From the NCBI GenBank assembly GCA_039720395.1, contig CM077834.1:4050607-4114606 (forward strand): a DNA stretch of 64,000 bases, written 5' to 3'. Below the pieces are notes generated by a model. It searched no databases. It saw only the letters and a list, made by a program, of their open reading frames with translations, and was not told the DNA's origin. Of this stretch, positions 9,756 through 21,204 are shown piece after piece. The position numbers and the translations under genes were made by a program. Position 1 is the first letter of the stretch; every line of letters begins with the position of its first letter. This DNA is from Liquidambar formosana (Eukaryota > Streptophyta > Magnoliopsida > Saxifragales > Altingiaceae).

Positions 9756-10397
9756 TTAATTAAGGAAGGGCAAAACACACCCCAGCAACCATTCCTCTAC
9801 AATTCCGTAGCAAATATGCTCTTTTTATATTATCCTCTTTTTAAATAATTTTATAATATTTTGAATAGTTGGTTTGTGGTTTATTATATTATCCTCTTTT
9901 TACATAATTTTTTTTAATTAACTTATGCAGTTTTATAAAATCATAGCAAATGCAATTCTACATAGTATTTATCGCCAAATTGGTAAGGGTAATAGTGTCA
10001 TTTCAGGATTACAAGTCACTTCAAGACTTTACTTGCCAAACAGGTAGAAAAGCTCTTTCAACATCCAACAACACTTTTGAAATACAATTCCCAAACGTAA
10101 TACAGTAGTCAATTAGAAGCACTAGCTTCCACTTCTCTTCTTCTACAGCAAAAGCTCTAAAAGCCACAGCGTTCCCAAACGGGCCCTTAGCTTAGGACTA
10201 ATCCTCCGAGGTATAGTCGGGCGCCAAAGCGGGGACCTCTCCCAAGAAAGTTTTCTGCATTCACAAGGGTTCGAACCCGAGACCTCTTACTTAAGCGACC
10301 AGAGCCCCTTCCACTTAGGCCAACCTTCGTTGGTTGTCTTTCTTACTTTAATATAGAAAGAGAAGGTAACAGTACTACAGTGGGAATCATTATCTTA

Positions 10398-10969
10398 GAG
10401 CATCTCCAATGGTGAGTTATATGGTGTGCTATTGTTATATTATAGCATTTAGCACAAGTTGGGATGCACCAATGGTGAGCTAAATGCATGTGCTAAATAT
10501 AGCAATAGCTCACCCTTGTGCTATATTTGGCACAAGGGTGAGCTATTGCTATATTTGTCATGTCAGCTGTTCCTCCCTTTCTCAACAACCAAACACACCA
10601 GCAACTTCTTTTCTTCCATTTTTTCTTCCAAAATTTTCTCAGTAACCAAACAGCCCATAAATAAATACAACATTTTCAAAAATAATATTGAAATTTTATA
10701 TATTTAAAAAAAAAAATCAGAAAACAAACACTTTTTTTTAACTCATTCATCCCACTTAAGCAACATTGCATTTGATCTATGATATACTTCATTCATTATC
10801 TTACGAGACCTTAAATCTATGGAAATAGTTGAAGTTGTGGCAAAAAATAGCATACTACATTTATTTGCATCATTGGAGTACATTATGCTAAATTATAGCA
10901 TTTGACACTGTAACATGTGCTAAAATAACAATAACATACCTTATTTAGCTCACATGGCTGGAGATGCTC
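10398..10969. mobile_element. Harbinger-like MITE (GAGCATCTCCAA ends)
   Basis: A 572-bp element with ends GAGCATCTCCAATGG and, reverse-complemented, GAGCATCTCCAGCCATG, flanked by TTA on both sides (10395-10397, 10970-10972). The repeated internal words around GAGCTATTGCTATA are palindromic. This end sequence with a TTA duplication is typical of PIF/Harbinger-derived MITEs in plants. Confidence 0.75.
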
Positions 10970-11129
10970 TTATGAATACAAAGTCATCCAAAATTATGAA
11001 AAGCAAAATTTAATTGATTTATATTCTATGCGGAATACATCATAGTGTGGGCTGATAAAAGCTTCTAACTAGGCCTTAAGTATTAGCATGGGCTAGTAAA
11101 AGGCTACAAATGGGCCGAAAAAATATTGG

Positions 11130-11460
11130 TCGATGGCTTTAGGTTTTTAATATATTATGCAAAATATAAAAGATTTTGACGAAAACCGATTGTATTGTCC
11201 TCATTAGAAAGTATCATTTTGAACAACTTTATAAAAAAAAGTTTTTCCAACATCTATCTTTAATTTAAGTAAAATTTTTAGCCATTTATCGCTTTTATTT
11301 CATTTTTTGCTAAAAAATATAATTAAATAACAAATTTTGAAAAACCTTTCTTCTGTAAAATTGTTCAAAATGATATTTTCTAGTGACCAACGCGACCGAT
11401 TTTTATAAAAACCTTTTATATTTTGCAAAAAGTCTTAAAAACTTAAACTGAAAGGGGTTT
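11130..11460. mobile_element. 400-bp hairpin MITE family, copy 1 (eroded ends)
   Basis: The inverted halves share AAACTTT-type, TTGAACAACTTTA and CATTTTGAACAA words with their complements (TTGTTCAAAATGATATTTTCTAGTG on the right half). The outer ends are lost. Compare the best copy at 40813-41211. Confidence 0.65.
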
Positions 11461-11475
11461 GACAAAAAGAAAGGG

Positions 11476-11497
11476 ACCGGGGGGGAGGGGGGGTAAC
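11476..11497 (+). repeat. G-run cluster
   Basis: Runs of 3, 7 and 7 guanines separated by three bases and one base. This could fold as a G-quadruplex. It lies between hairpin MITE copies 1 and 2. Confidence 0.5.
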
Positions 11498-11572
11498 AAC
11501 TGTTCCCCTGGTTGCATATGTATCATCCCACAAGCTAAGCCAGGCCTATCCCATAGGTTTATCTATATTTTT

Positions 11573-11985
11573 GCGAAGGTGGTTACCGTAACTCCTTAAC
11601 TTTATTTGAACATCCAAACAATTTTAATTTCTTAAGGTGTTAAAAAAAAATATAGAAGGATTTAAAAATATATAATCACGTTGTTTAGTAGAAAACATTA
11701 TTTTGAATAACTTTACATATGAAAGTTTTTTAAAAATCTTTCATTTAAGTGGATTTTTTGACTAAAATTGAAAAAAAAACGGTAAATGACTAAAAAATTC
11801 ACTTAAATGATATCTTTTTCAAAAACATTCATATGCAAAGTTGTTTAAAATGATGTTTCTCTTATAAACAGTGTAGTAAGTTTTTATAAAAACATTTTAT
11901 ATTTTTGTAAAATCTTAAGAAATTAAAATTAATGGGGTGGGCAAATAAAATTAAGGGGTTGCAATAGCCACTCAATTTTTTCTAA
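11573..11985. mobile_element. 400-bp hairpin MITE family, copy 2
   Basis: The ends GTGGTTACCGTAACTCC and, reverse-complemented, GTGGCTATTGCAACCCC bound two complementary arms (ACTTTACATATGAAAGTTTTT against its complement). It is about 410 bp long and non-coding. Confidence 0.7.
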
Positions 11986-12361
11986 TACTATGATCACAAA
12001 TTTTTTTATACAAACTTTCTTATAAGCACGTGGTGATAAGAAAATTTCCCATAATAATAATTAATTTGAGATGAGCCAAAATGTCAACAAATAATTGTGC
12101 CATATTTTGATCCCACCACTAAACTTTTAGCTCTAATTCTTTCGATATGTGTCAAAGTTTACTTCTTCTGATTTTTTTACTAACCATATCTTTTTTCCAC
12201 TTAGGCCAATGTGAATTATGTTTTTAAAATCACTTGAAACTAAAATTAAAGTTTGGTTAACTAAAATAACCAAAACACTTTGGACAGCAAACCCTACTGG
12301 AGGAGGGGGGAGTCTTAAGGTAAAGACTATCTTATAGAGTTGAGGGTTGATTTTTTTTTTT

Positions 12362-12412
<51 letters not shown>

Positions 12413-13653
12413 TGCATCAAACCATGAACTGGTTTGTCACATGAGAATTGTGACTTTGTGACGCATCCACGCGGATATTCTACAAAAAGAAGCAATGCTT
12501 TGGTAGAAAGCGTTGCACCAATACTACCCAATATATGAAAACTTTTTCCTGTGTCTTTGCAGCCGTTGTAACTGCATGAATTCTCTCACAAGCCTCATCA
12601 TTCCACTATTCTACCAAGGTAGTTGAAGGTCTCTAAGAGACATTTCCAATTGCATCTGGACCGTCCACCTCAGATGAATGCCACTGTCAGATGAAGCAAA
12701 ATGCCCATTTGGGATATGTGTAGGACTTTCATCCATTTAGGGACTGTTCGTACTAAACCATTAACTTTCTGGGTAGACCCATCAGGAAAAATCCAAGGAT
12801 CAGAAGGAACACAAGGAGGAAACCTCAGACCTCCATTATTGACTTCTTTCAAAATTCTACCCATTTTATTCCTTTTTCTTCTTCTATTTTTTGGGTACCT
12901 AACAAGAAATTCATATACAATTATGATTAGTAAGTCAGTAAGTTTGATGAAGACATGTACTCCCATGGGGAGTGGAACCAGGTGCGCACGCTTTGCCATC
13001 CAACCTAAATGGCATCTTTAATATTATCATTTTTTCTTTCTTCTCTTCATTTAGGGGTACCCATTTTTGTGTTTGTGCGTGTATACCCCACTTTGCATCT
13101 ACATGAAATGAATGTATCTTAAGATACATTGAAAAATTTAGCTTTTCAGTACTCTTGACTAACCAACAAAGAAAAGTTTCTACCACAAACGGAAAAGAAA
13201 AGAAAAGAAAAGAACAAGAAATGCGAATAGTTATTGTAAAAAGACAGACAAACGTTTAAATTTCAACTACCAGTGCACCTAATAAATTGGTCCACTATAA
13301 ATATCACCATAAAATGGTTTAAGGCTGTCAATGGATCCAATCACTTATTTTAGTATTTTTTTTAATTTTTTTTTTCTCTCTCCATGTTAATGGGCAATAT
13401 CACTTACTATAGCAAACCTTTGCAGTGGTCCTGCTAATTCACCTATCTCAATTTTCCTACACACACAATGCAAGAACTAAAGTACTCCCCCTTCAAGTAG
13501 CAATTAAAACGCCCAACAAACACCTTCGCTCCAACTTTTATTAAATTCTCACCCCTTCCCCACTCCCACCTATATTTTTTTTGTTCTACCAGCATTCACA
13601 ATCTCGTCAGGAGCCTGTTGCAAGCCAGTGAATCAAACGATATATCTATATTT
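11986..13653. other. Intergenic region and promoter side of the GDSL gene
   Basis: Contains a 15-T run followed by a long TA microsatellite (12368-12409). No convincing gene: the open frames on both strands at 12670-13186 overlap each other and match no family I know. The last 350 bp should hold the GDSL promoter. Confidence 0.5.
13296..13303 (+). promoter_or_regulatory. Candidate TATA box of the GDSL gene
   Basis: TATAAATA in the context CCACTATAAATATCACC, 350 bp upstream of the start codon. The distance implies a 5' leader of about 320 bp, so this is only the best-looking TATA and not a proven one. Confidence 0.3.
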
Positions 13654-15721
13654 ATGCATATGGCATTTAAGGCCATACCTTGGCTGCTCTTGGCACAGCT
13701 CCTACTGCAAATCCTCAAGATTAATGCAAAAGTTCCAGCGATTTTCGTCTTTGGAGACTCTTCTGTAGATGCAGGGAACAACAACCAGATCTCCACAGTC
13801 CTAAAGAGCAATTTTGAGCCTTACGGTCGCGATTTCTTCGGAGGCCAGCCCACCGGACGGTTTTCGAATGGTAGGATTCCACCAGACTTCATTGCAGAGG
13901 CTTTTGGAGTAAAGCCAACAATACCCGCTTACTTGGATCCAAAGTACAATATAGCAGAGTTTGCTACAGGAGTTTGCTTTGCCTCCGCCGGAACTGGTTA
14001 TGACAATGCTACCTCTGATGTGCTAGTAAGTCTATCATCAACAATTAAAAGTGAATTATAGCATATCTTAAAATATACTAAATTATGTGGACTTGCAGTC
14101 TGTTATACCTCTGTGGAAGGAACTGGAGAACTACAAGGAATACCAGAAGCAGCTAAGAGCCTTTCTTGGTGACGAGAGAGCTAATTGGGTTCTGAGTGAA
14201 GCACTGTACCTTATGAGCATAGGAACCAATGATTTCTTAGAAAACTACTATGTAGTTCCAGGCAGATCATCACACTTTTCTATTGAGGAGTACCAGCATT
14301 TTCTAGAAGGAATTGCCGGAAATTTCATCACTGAGCTCTACCAACTTGGTGCTCGGAAGATATCTCTGGGTGGGCTTCCTCCAATGGGGTGTTTGCCATT
14401 GGAAAGAACCACAAATCTTTTCTCCAGGAGTGATTGTGTGGCGGAATACAACAATGTTGCTAAAGATTTCAATAAGAAGCTGCAGGGATTGGTGGAGAAA
14501 CTGAACAAGGAGCTAGCCGGAATCCGATTGGTATTCTCCAACCCATATGATATTCTCCTGGAAATGATTGAGAAACCATCTTCTTTTGGTAAGTTTTTCT
14601 GCATATCTTTCACTCAATCTCAGTAGTTGTGACATAGCATGATATGCAGAACTGGTCATGAAATGTTAGTGTCAAATCATTTGTTGCCATGTGGAACAGC
14701 CATAATGCTATTGGTGTTGGTGATGCTAGATTTACATACTGGCATAGCTATATAGCATTAAATCATCTAGTTGTAGGGGTGGTTTTAAAGTTCTTAGCAA
14801 GCCTTATGACCTGCATTACAACATCTTGGTAGGTTAAAGGTTGGTAACAGGTTTAATGAGTCTAGACAGCTCAGTTTAGATGGACACGTATATATTGCAA
14901 TTAATAAGCCAAACTGGCGGATTATGTGTGTGTATATATATATATATATTGCATTTACGGTAATAAGTAATCAATAATAAATAATCATTTCTACATATCA
15001 AATCATAATGATACATACTTCATTCATAAGCTACATACATGTTTAAAGTTTTAGGAAAGAAATATTTTTTATTCTAACTCTACTGTTGAAGGTTTTGGCA
15101 TGGATTTGTATTACTTCCATTCCATCAGAGCCCTGTCTCATTAGTTCATAAAAATTCAGATCTTTTCTCTCTATTCTATCCATATTTCTTCAGCAGTTAA
15201 TTTGTAACACTACAAACTTTCTGCCCATGCTACATATATACAAATATCCAAGCAAGCACCCAGACATAAATAATAATATTTTCCCAACGGTGGTCAAATT
15301 TTTCACCCAGAATGTTGTGGCCCATTGTATGACATTTGTGTGTGCGCGTGATACGAAGTAAATTTTTTATAAATCAGAAACTTTTATGTTAAAACTTTGA
15401 ATTATTTAATCAAATTAAAGCCGTTCCTCTTTTCCAATTTAATCTTCAATTAGTTTGACTGCCTAACTAATCTTTTACATTTTGCACACTCATCAAAATC
15501 ATAAAGTAATATTCTTCCCCATTACAGGATTCAAGTATGCAGCAGTAGCGTGTTGTGCAACGGGAATGTTTGAGATGAGTTACCTGTGCAATGAATTCAA
15601 CCCATTAACGTGTACAGATGCGAATGAGTACGTTTTTTGGGATTCATTCCACCCTACGGAGAAAACAAATGCTATTGTAGCCGACCGTGTAGTCAAGACT
15701 ACCCTAGCTGAATTTTTTTGA
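13654..15721 (+). CDS. GDSL esterase/lipase (SGNH hydrolase)
   Basis: Three exons: 13654-14025, 14099-14588 and 15528-15721, all with GT-AG introns, giving 351 residues, the usual length for the family. A hydrophobic N-terminus (LLLAQLLLQIL, residues about 11-21) looks like a secretion signal. The catalytic blocks are complete: FGDSSVDAGNN with Ser36, SIGTNDF with Asn168, GARKISLGGLPPMGCLP in the middle, and WDSFHPT with Asp326 and His329. Such enzymes hydrolyse ester bonds of lipids, cutin-type monomers or acetylated wall polymers in the secretory pathway or apoplast; the substrate cannot be read from sequence. It resembles the clade whose C-terminus reads ACCATGMFEM and CTDANEYVFWDSFHPTEKTN. 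ATG 13654 was chosen; 13660 (MAFKAIPW) is equally possible. Intron 2 is 939 bp. No defect is seen. Confidence 0.93.
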
Positions 15722-16417
15722 TTATTCATGACTTACAAAGTATATATAATGTAGTATGTGTAGTCACTCGACTGTATTAGTCCTGATCTCTGGTATTAAT
15801 TAATTGATTATTTACTTACTCTCCATGAAAACAATATCATACAATTTCTTCCAAGTTGAGATTATTTACATAATTAAACTTCTCCAGTTCTCCTTAAGTG
15901 AAAATTCCTAATTATAGACAATTTTTTTTTAATTAAATTCATTCTTATTAAGATATGTTCCTTTACAATCTAATAACATGTAGCTGCCATGCCATGAGAT
16001 GATCCGCTGGGAGAATTTCTGCAAGATCACCTAAATAATCCACCAATTCAAAAGGAGTTCAAACAACTATAGGATTTCATGGTGTGTCACTCTATAAATA
16101 TAATAAACCCTTCTGAAGAAAAATGCCAAATATCTCATGACAAGCTGAAGTTTTTACTCAAGAATCGTATCACAAGTTCCCTTTGCATACTATACTGACA
16201 TACCAATATTGGATGAAAATCCTATGAAAGTATATTCAAAACAAGGGGGGAAATGGCATTAGCAGCTCAACCAATTCAAACCAGTCACAAACTCAAATAT
16301 GCAAATACTCATTAATCAATATGCCAGTACATAAAGCAACGACAATTTCTGGAGGTGCATCAAAGGGAGAGACTACTTCTGAGGAAGATAGGTACCAGAA
16401 CCTCAAATCATGCAAGA
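15722..16417. other. Spacer between the convergent GDSL and SWIB genes
   Basis: The two genes point towards each other, so this 0.7 kb must hold both 3' UTRs and polyadenylation regions. AT-rich, nothing else recognised. Confidence 0.5.
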
Positions 16418-17441
16418 TTACTTCAGCTCTTTGGGAAAATGAAGTTTTATCAGTGCAGGAAGTTCAGCTAGCTCAACCCGAGACTTACCCAGCAAAATAC
16501 CCCTCAATTTTTCATCACAATTGACCACATTCTTGTTGTTTGGATCCTGAACAATACAAAATGCAACCCACATTTTGATTCAGGTAAAGACAAAATAATA
16601 TCAACGCATTAATACTAACCAAAAGATTCAAAACTCTTAAAAAATTAGAATCACTTGGAAGGATATGAAGGCAAAGAAAATGCTAGTGTATAGTCTCACT
16701 TTCGGTTCTTCAACTAACAAGTTCTATGAAATTTTAGATTTTAGGTGTGTGACACTGTCCTTAATTTACAATCGAGCATCCCTTCTTTACAATCAAGGAG
16801 TGCATGGCATCATCACTCGGTAATGAAGAGAACAAAGCAATTGACAGTGAAGGTTCATTGACCAGTAGATGACTACAGTTTTCACATCCCAAACAAACCA
16901 TAGAAAAGAAATGCTGCAAAGTAAAATTTGGTAACTATGAAAATTGCAAATGCCATTGCTCGGATTATTTAAAGTAGTTCTTGGTGCCTAATGAATTGGA
17001 AAGAGTTCGCTTCTTCAATATTCATCACATTTGAGACCTTAATAGAGTGAAAACATAATATTTTTAAAATTACCGAATGAAATAAAAAAGCCACAAATTC
17101 ATAGATGAGATTTCACACGATATATAGGAAAACTGTACAAATATTATAGGCATTACAGATCATTGATCAAAGAATCAAGATTTCTTCAACTAATAGGAAA
17201 CATGGAAAATACCTTCACTTTTCATAAGCAATAACAAATAAATGGAAGGAGATATAAAGAAAAATACCTGGAGATTATTAGTCTTGATGTAGGACCATAC
17301 TTGCATGAAACAGCCCAAACGAGAAATCTGAGACTGACCCAGAAATTCTCGAAGTGTCGATGGAAGATTTACAAGGTCGATTAAGTTGGCAAGCTTCTTT
17401 GGGTTCTCAGTGATGGTCGTCTTCAACCGCTGTGGCAGCAT
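16418..17441 (-). CDS. SWIB/MDM2-domain protein
   Basis: Two coding exons: 17441-17268 and 16546-16418, phase 0, GT-AG intron of 721 bp, 100 residues from the chosen ATG. The protein is almost entirely one SWIB/MDM2 fold: LPSTLREFLGQSQISRLGCFMQVWSYIKTNNLQ, then DPNNKNVVNCDEKLRGILLG, ending IKLHFPKELK. SWIB proteins share the fold of the p53-binding domain of MDM2. In plants, small stand-alone SWIB proteins occur in nucleus, plastids and mitochondria, where they are linked to chromatin or nucleoid organisation. The frame is open upstream of the ATG through VATRLRRM, and an AG acceptor (ATTGCAG) lies there, so a further 5' exon may add a targeting peptide; 18600-18887 is a candidate. An in-frame stop lies further upstream without splicing. 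Confidence 0.88.
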
Positions 17442-17809
17442 TCTTCTCAACCTTGTTGCAACTGCAATTCGCAATCCGATAGATTGGTTCTAAGATGATT
17501 GAAAAGTAGCAAATTCTTCTTTTACTTAACTAAGACTTTAAGGGGAAAAGTCACCCCCCAAAAAAAAAAGAAAAAAAAAATCCCACAATTGTTAAAGCTC
17601 CTATATCATTAAAGCCACCTTGTACAATCCCAACAATGAAGCAAAACAATCCATGACCAAAATGGATATATCTAAATATATATATGGAGATTACCCAGTG
17701 ATTATCCCTATCCAGTAGTTGTTTTTTTTTTTTTTTTCTTTTAAGGAAAAAAAAAAAAAAAAAAAACAGCTATTGGCTAGTATTCTTTTTTCTTTTGGGT
17801 TTTTTTGGA

Positions 17810-18015
17810 TAAGTAAAATCCAACACATCCTCCCAATCAGATACAAGAGGTCTTGGGTTCAACTCTCCACCACTTCCCCACAAGGCCACCCATGGACTTT
17901 GTCCTATAATTGCTCGGTGCATGTGGGACGAAAGATTGCATGTGTCCAGGGGATTAGTCAGGTGCAAAGCCTAGAACCTCCTGATATCCAAAAAATAAAA
18001 AAATAAAAAAAAATA
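17810..18015 (+). mobile_element. tRNA-derived SINE with A-rich tail
   Basis: Plus strand: box B-like GGGTTCAACTCTCC near 17856, a conserved 3' segment containing GGGGATTAGTC, and an A-rich tail made of AAAAAATA units from about 17987. Box A is weak. It lies in the putative long 5' intron of the SWIB gene. A long T-run followed by a long A-run precedes it (17720-17766). Confidence 0.55.
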
Positions 18016-18284
18016 AAAAGAAGGGTCACCACTCACCATGACACCATCAGTCCAATAGAGAAGCAAGAGTGGCTGTTGTTTCTTCCCCAAAATGGGAATT
18101 TAGAGGAGGTGCAACTCCATGGTGCTGCACATCAACTGGACCTCAACAGGGTCTAGTACCAACTGGTCCTTTTGATTTAGGTGGAGGAATTCACATATTT
18201 CATTGTTACCCAAAGCAAATCGAGGCTTAGTGCCTTGGGCTCAAGCACTTCCTCTGAAGTTTTTACTTAAAAACTCGTATCAAA

Positions 18285-18336
<52 letters not shown>

Positions 18337-18599
18337 CCAAGTTGATTTTTTCCCAGATCACAATGAATAGAGAACATTTTCAACTTCTCACTCACAGTAT
18401 TTCTCTTTTCTCATAATACCCTCAGGAAATTAGCCCTTTTGTGGGATGGAATACTAAAAGCTACAGACTTTTTTAATAGGTAAACTAAAAAGTGGGTCTA
18501 TGATGATGGCCTCTCATCCCTCTTCCTGTAAGTCATTTTTCAGTTTGTTTTTGGGAGACAAGATGAGTGAAGGGAAATTTTTGGGAGAGAAGAGTGTTA

Positions 18600-18887
18600 C
18601 CTGTTGATATAGACGAGCGACGACGCCGGAGATGTTCGTGTGGAGAGAAGAGAAGAGAGAGTACCCGTGAGAGGGCGTCTTCGTCGGCGACGAGAGAGTA
18701 CGACGGTCGAAGGGGTGAACGCCGGCGTCAATTCCGTCGATGATGACCTTCGTCGGCGTCGGATTCGTCGGGATCGGTTACGCCGAAGTCGATGCTGGAG
18801 ATAGAGAGCGTGTGTCACGGGTGAGAGAGAGAGAGAGAGTGAACTGTGAAAGTGAAAGCGTACGATTTTCCCCGTCTGTTTTGACAT
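18600..18887 (-). other. Candidate 5' exon or leader of the SWIB gene
   Basis: GC-rich segment with CT-rich and CCGACG-type sequence typical of plant 5' leaders. It ends in a good donor (ATCAACAG then GTAACA). An open frame from 18887 reads through but is low-complexity (Ser, Arg). Joining to the acceptor at about 17463 would put the 5' exon into a frame ending in SIST before VATRLRRM. It could equally be the first exon of an unrelated transcript. Confidence 0.35.
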
Positions 18888-21204
18888 TTAACTCGTATTG
18901 AAAGTAATAGCGCTTTTAAGAAAGCGCTGTTATTAATAGCAATATTAAAAGGGTCATTGCTACTGCCGCTTTTATTGTAAATTTTTTTAAAAAAAAAATT
19001 TGTTTTTTTGCCTCTTTTTTTTTTTGGTTATAGGGGAAGGGCTAAAATTTTAGACTTATCTAACCCTCCAACTAAGCTAAAGATGTATCAATAATTTAAT
19101 ATAATTATAAATATACTTGACTAGCCTAGTGACATTTACCAAACTCATTTTGTATTAATATATCTTGTTGTGTGAACGATTTTGGATTTAAGTTTATAGA
19201 AAAGCATTGATATCCATTTGTTGATATTGGGAAGTTAAGGATATAAGTAAATTCTTTTTATTGTCCCAAAGAAAAAAAAAGAGAAAAAAGACTTTCAACA
19301 TGCTAAGGCAATTATGTCACACTCTACACCATGAACTCAAAAAAATACGCATTCAATAAGGCTATGTTTGTTACAAGGGAATGATGATTCCATTATCTAA
19401 ATAAATAAATGAGTGAGTGTTTAGTAGTCCAAGTTAAATGGAATGGTCATTCCTCTATAAGAGCCTATTCCTTCCTTAGAGGAAATAATCATTCCTTCTC
19501 AAACCTAGAAGAAAGTATTTATCCGTTCAAATTTTTTATGGAATTGAATGCATCATTGAATTGGTTTTTTCCTAGCATTTAAAGCTACACATTATTTGAC
19601 CCAAAAAAGAAAGCTACACATTATGTCCTTTAAAATGGGATCATTAAAAAAAAAAAAAAATTCTTTTATAAGATCTTTTTTCGGATTTTTAAAAAGGGAA
19701 ATGCTAGTTAACCCCACATTTTGCCCTATTGTGAGAGAATAAGGATTGTTTCAATTTTTAGGGTTTAACCATATTAGTGGATCTTACAACTTTACTCTCT
19801 TATTCTCTCCGTCATAATAAGGCAAAGTGTAGGGCAAAATGTGGGGCTAACTAGCATTTCCCTTCATGGAGACCCCATTCATGAGGATGAATTCATATAC
19901 GATTTCCGTAATAAACCCAATGGGAGGGGACAAACGGTTTGTACTTTGTAGTTTACATCCCTATCCATTATGCATCATCTTCCTAATAAACTTTCTGCCT
20001 AAACCGAATCTTATGTGGAATACTGGAATAGTAATAAAGGAGATTTGGCTTCCTATGCCTCTCAACTAAAATTTGCCATTCAATTTAATCTGTCCAAAAT
20101 GAAAGTACCAGAAATTGAAAGAAACGGATTGAAAGCGCAATATATTCTGATAAACCATTGATCATATATTAGTATATTTCAATCTGGACCATACATGCGA
20201 TATAGTAGATATATTGATTGAACATGGCCATCAGTCCATCACGGAGCTTGTAATGACAGTTCTCTTCTCATTACTTATATTCACAAATCACAATCACAAA
20301 TTGTTGAACCATTACCATTTCATATATAGCATATATATATGTGTGCATGTGTGTATAATCGATTGATATCATTGCAATTGCGAAGCAATACACTCATAAA
20401 ATACCGTTTGCAAAACCCTTTTTCATTTTGCTGAACATAAAAGAATGTTGAAACATACAAAGGAGAAAACCCCTAGTTCACCACTACGAGGAGAGGGTCA
20501 AGTGACCGAAGACTGAGCCAAATCGACAATACAGCTAATAAGGCCCCATTAGGCCATAGCATAGGCTTTCAATCTTGGAGGCAGGTGGGTGCTAGGGAAT
20601 CATCTCCTTCCACGACAAAGGTCAAGAATCATATCATAGCCAGCAACCTAGATCGATAACATTAAAAATTTAGCCTTTATAACAGTAGTACCAGTGGAAA
20701 TCAAGGCAGTCCATGCATATATGGAAAAAAAAAAAAAGCATTAGGCATTAATTTTCACATACCACCCAATGTACAATAAGAATATATAGTACCTTTGGAC
20801 AGCTACAATACATGGAATTAAACTTAATCCATTGGATGATTAAATAGTGAACAAGTATTGTAAGATGCAATAGACAGTGAAAGAAATAATTAATTCTAGT
20901 AACAAGAAATGTCAGCACTAATTCAATAATCTTAAGTCCAAATTAATATTAATTATAAAGATAATAAAATGTTCTGAATTAATATAGTTTTCGCACATCC
21001 AGCAGAGAAATGAGGCCTATAAATATTACCCCATAAAAAGCACAAATCATCCAAACCCTACTTTAGAAGTTCAATACATCATCCCAGCCCTTTATAGGGT
21101 CACAAAAGGGAGAGGCAAATCTTCAAACCCCTACTGTCTTATCATATCTCAAATATAGTTAATACTAATATATATATGATAGCCTATAATATATGAAAAC
21201 TAAT
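18888..21204. other. Intergenic region between the SWIB and DUF761 genes
   Basis: Contains the small MITE 19696-19862 and, at 20450-20650, a GC-richer patch with no recognised gene. The rest is AT-rich. The DUF761 gene's 3' UTR should lie at its right end. Confidence 0.45.
19696..19862. mobile_element. 167-bp hairpin MITE
   Basis: The left end GGGAAATGCTAGTTAACCCC and the reverse complement of the right end GGGAAATGCTAGTTAGCCCC match over more than 30 bp, including CACATTTTGCCCTA. Almost the whole element can fold on itself. No clear target duplication. Confidence 0.75.

Larger units (their letters stand above)
8523..10186. mobile_element. PIF/Harbinger-like element inserted in the SINE
   Basis: The terminal inverted repeats GTGCCCGTTTGGGAAC and, reverse-complemented, GGGCCCGTTTGGGAAC are flanked by a TTA duplication (8520-8522 and 10187-10189), the TWA target preference of PIF/Harbinger and Tourist elements. 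It is 1664 bp including the nested hAT element, about 980 bp without it. No transposase frame is recognisable. It carries the interrupted reading frame described at 8636-9755. Confidence 0.75.
8477..10338 (-). mobile_element. tRNA-derived SINE, interrupted by a Harbinger-like element
   Basis: On the minus strand a SINE starts at 10338. It has a tRNA-like box A (TGGCCTAAGTGG) and a perfect box B (GGTTCGAACCC, near 10268-10278), runs to 10187, is interrupted by the insertion 8523-10186, resumes at 8522 and ends in 19 A residues (8478-8496). The direct repeat TTTCTTAC flanks the whole unit (8469-8476 and 10339-10346), the target duplication of retroposition. The SINE proper is about 200 bp long. 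Confidence 0.8.

Noticed and set aside
10255..10330. tRNA-like sequence with a perfect GGTTCGAACCC box B
   Set aside because: It belongs to a tRNA-derived SINE with an A-tail and target duplication; no tRNA cloverleaf is formed.
12670..13186. Overlapping frames of 80-109 codons on both strands
   Set aside because: No recognised domain, opposite-strand overlap and no splice context; probably chance.
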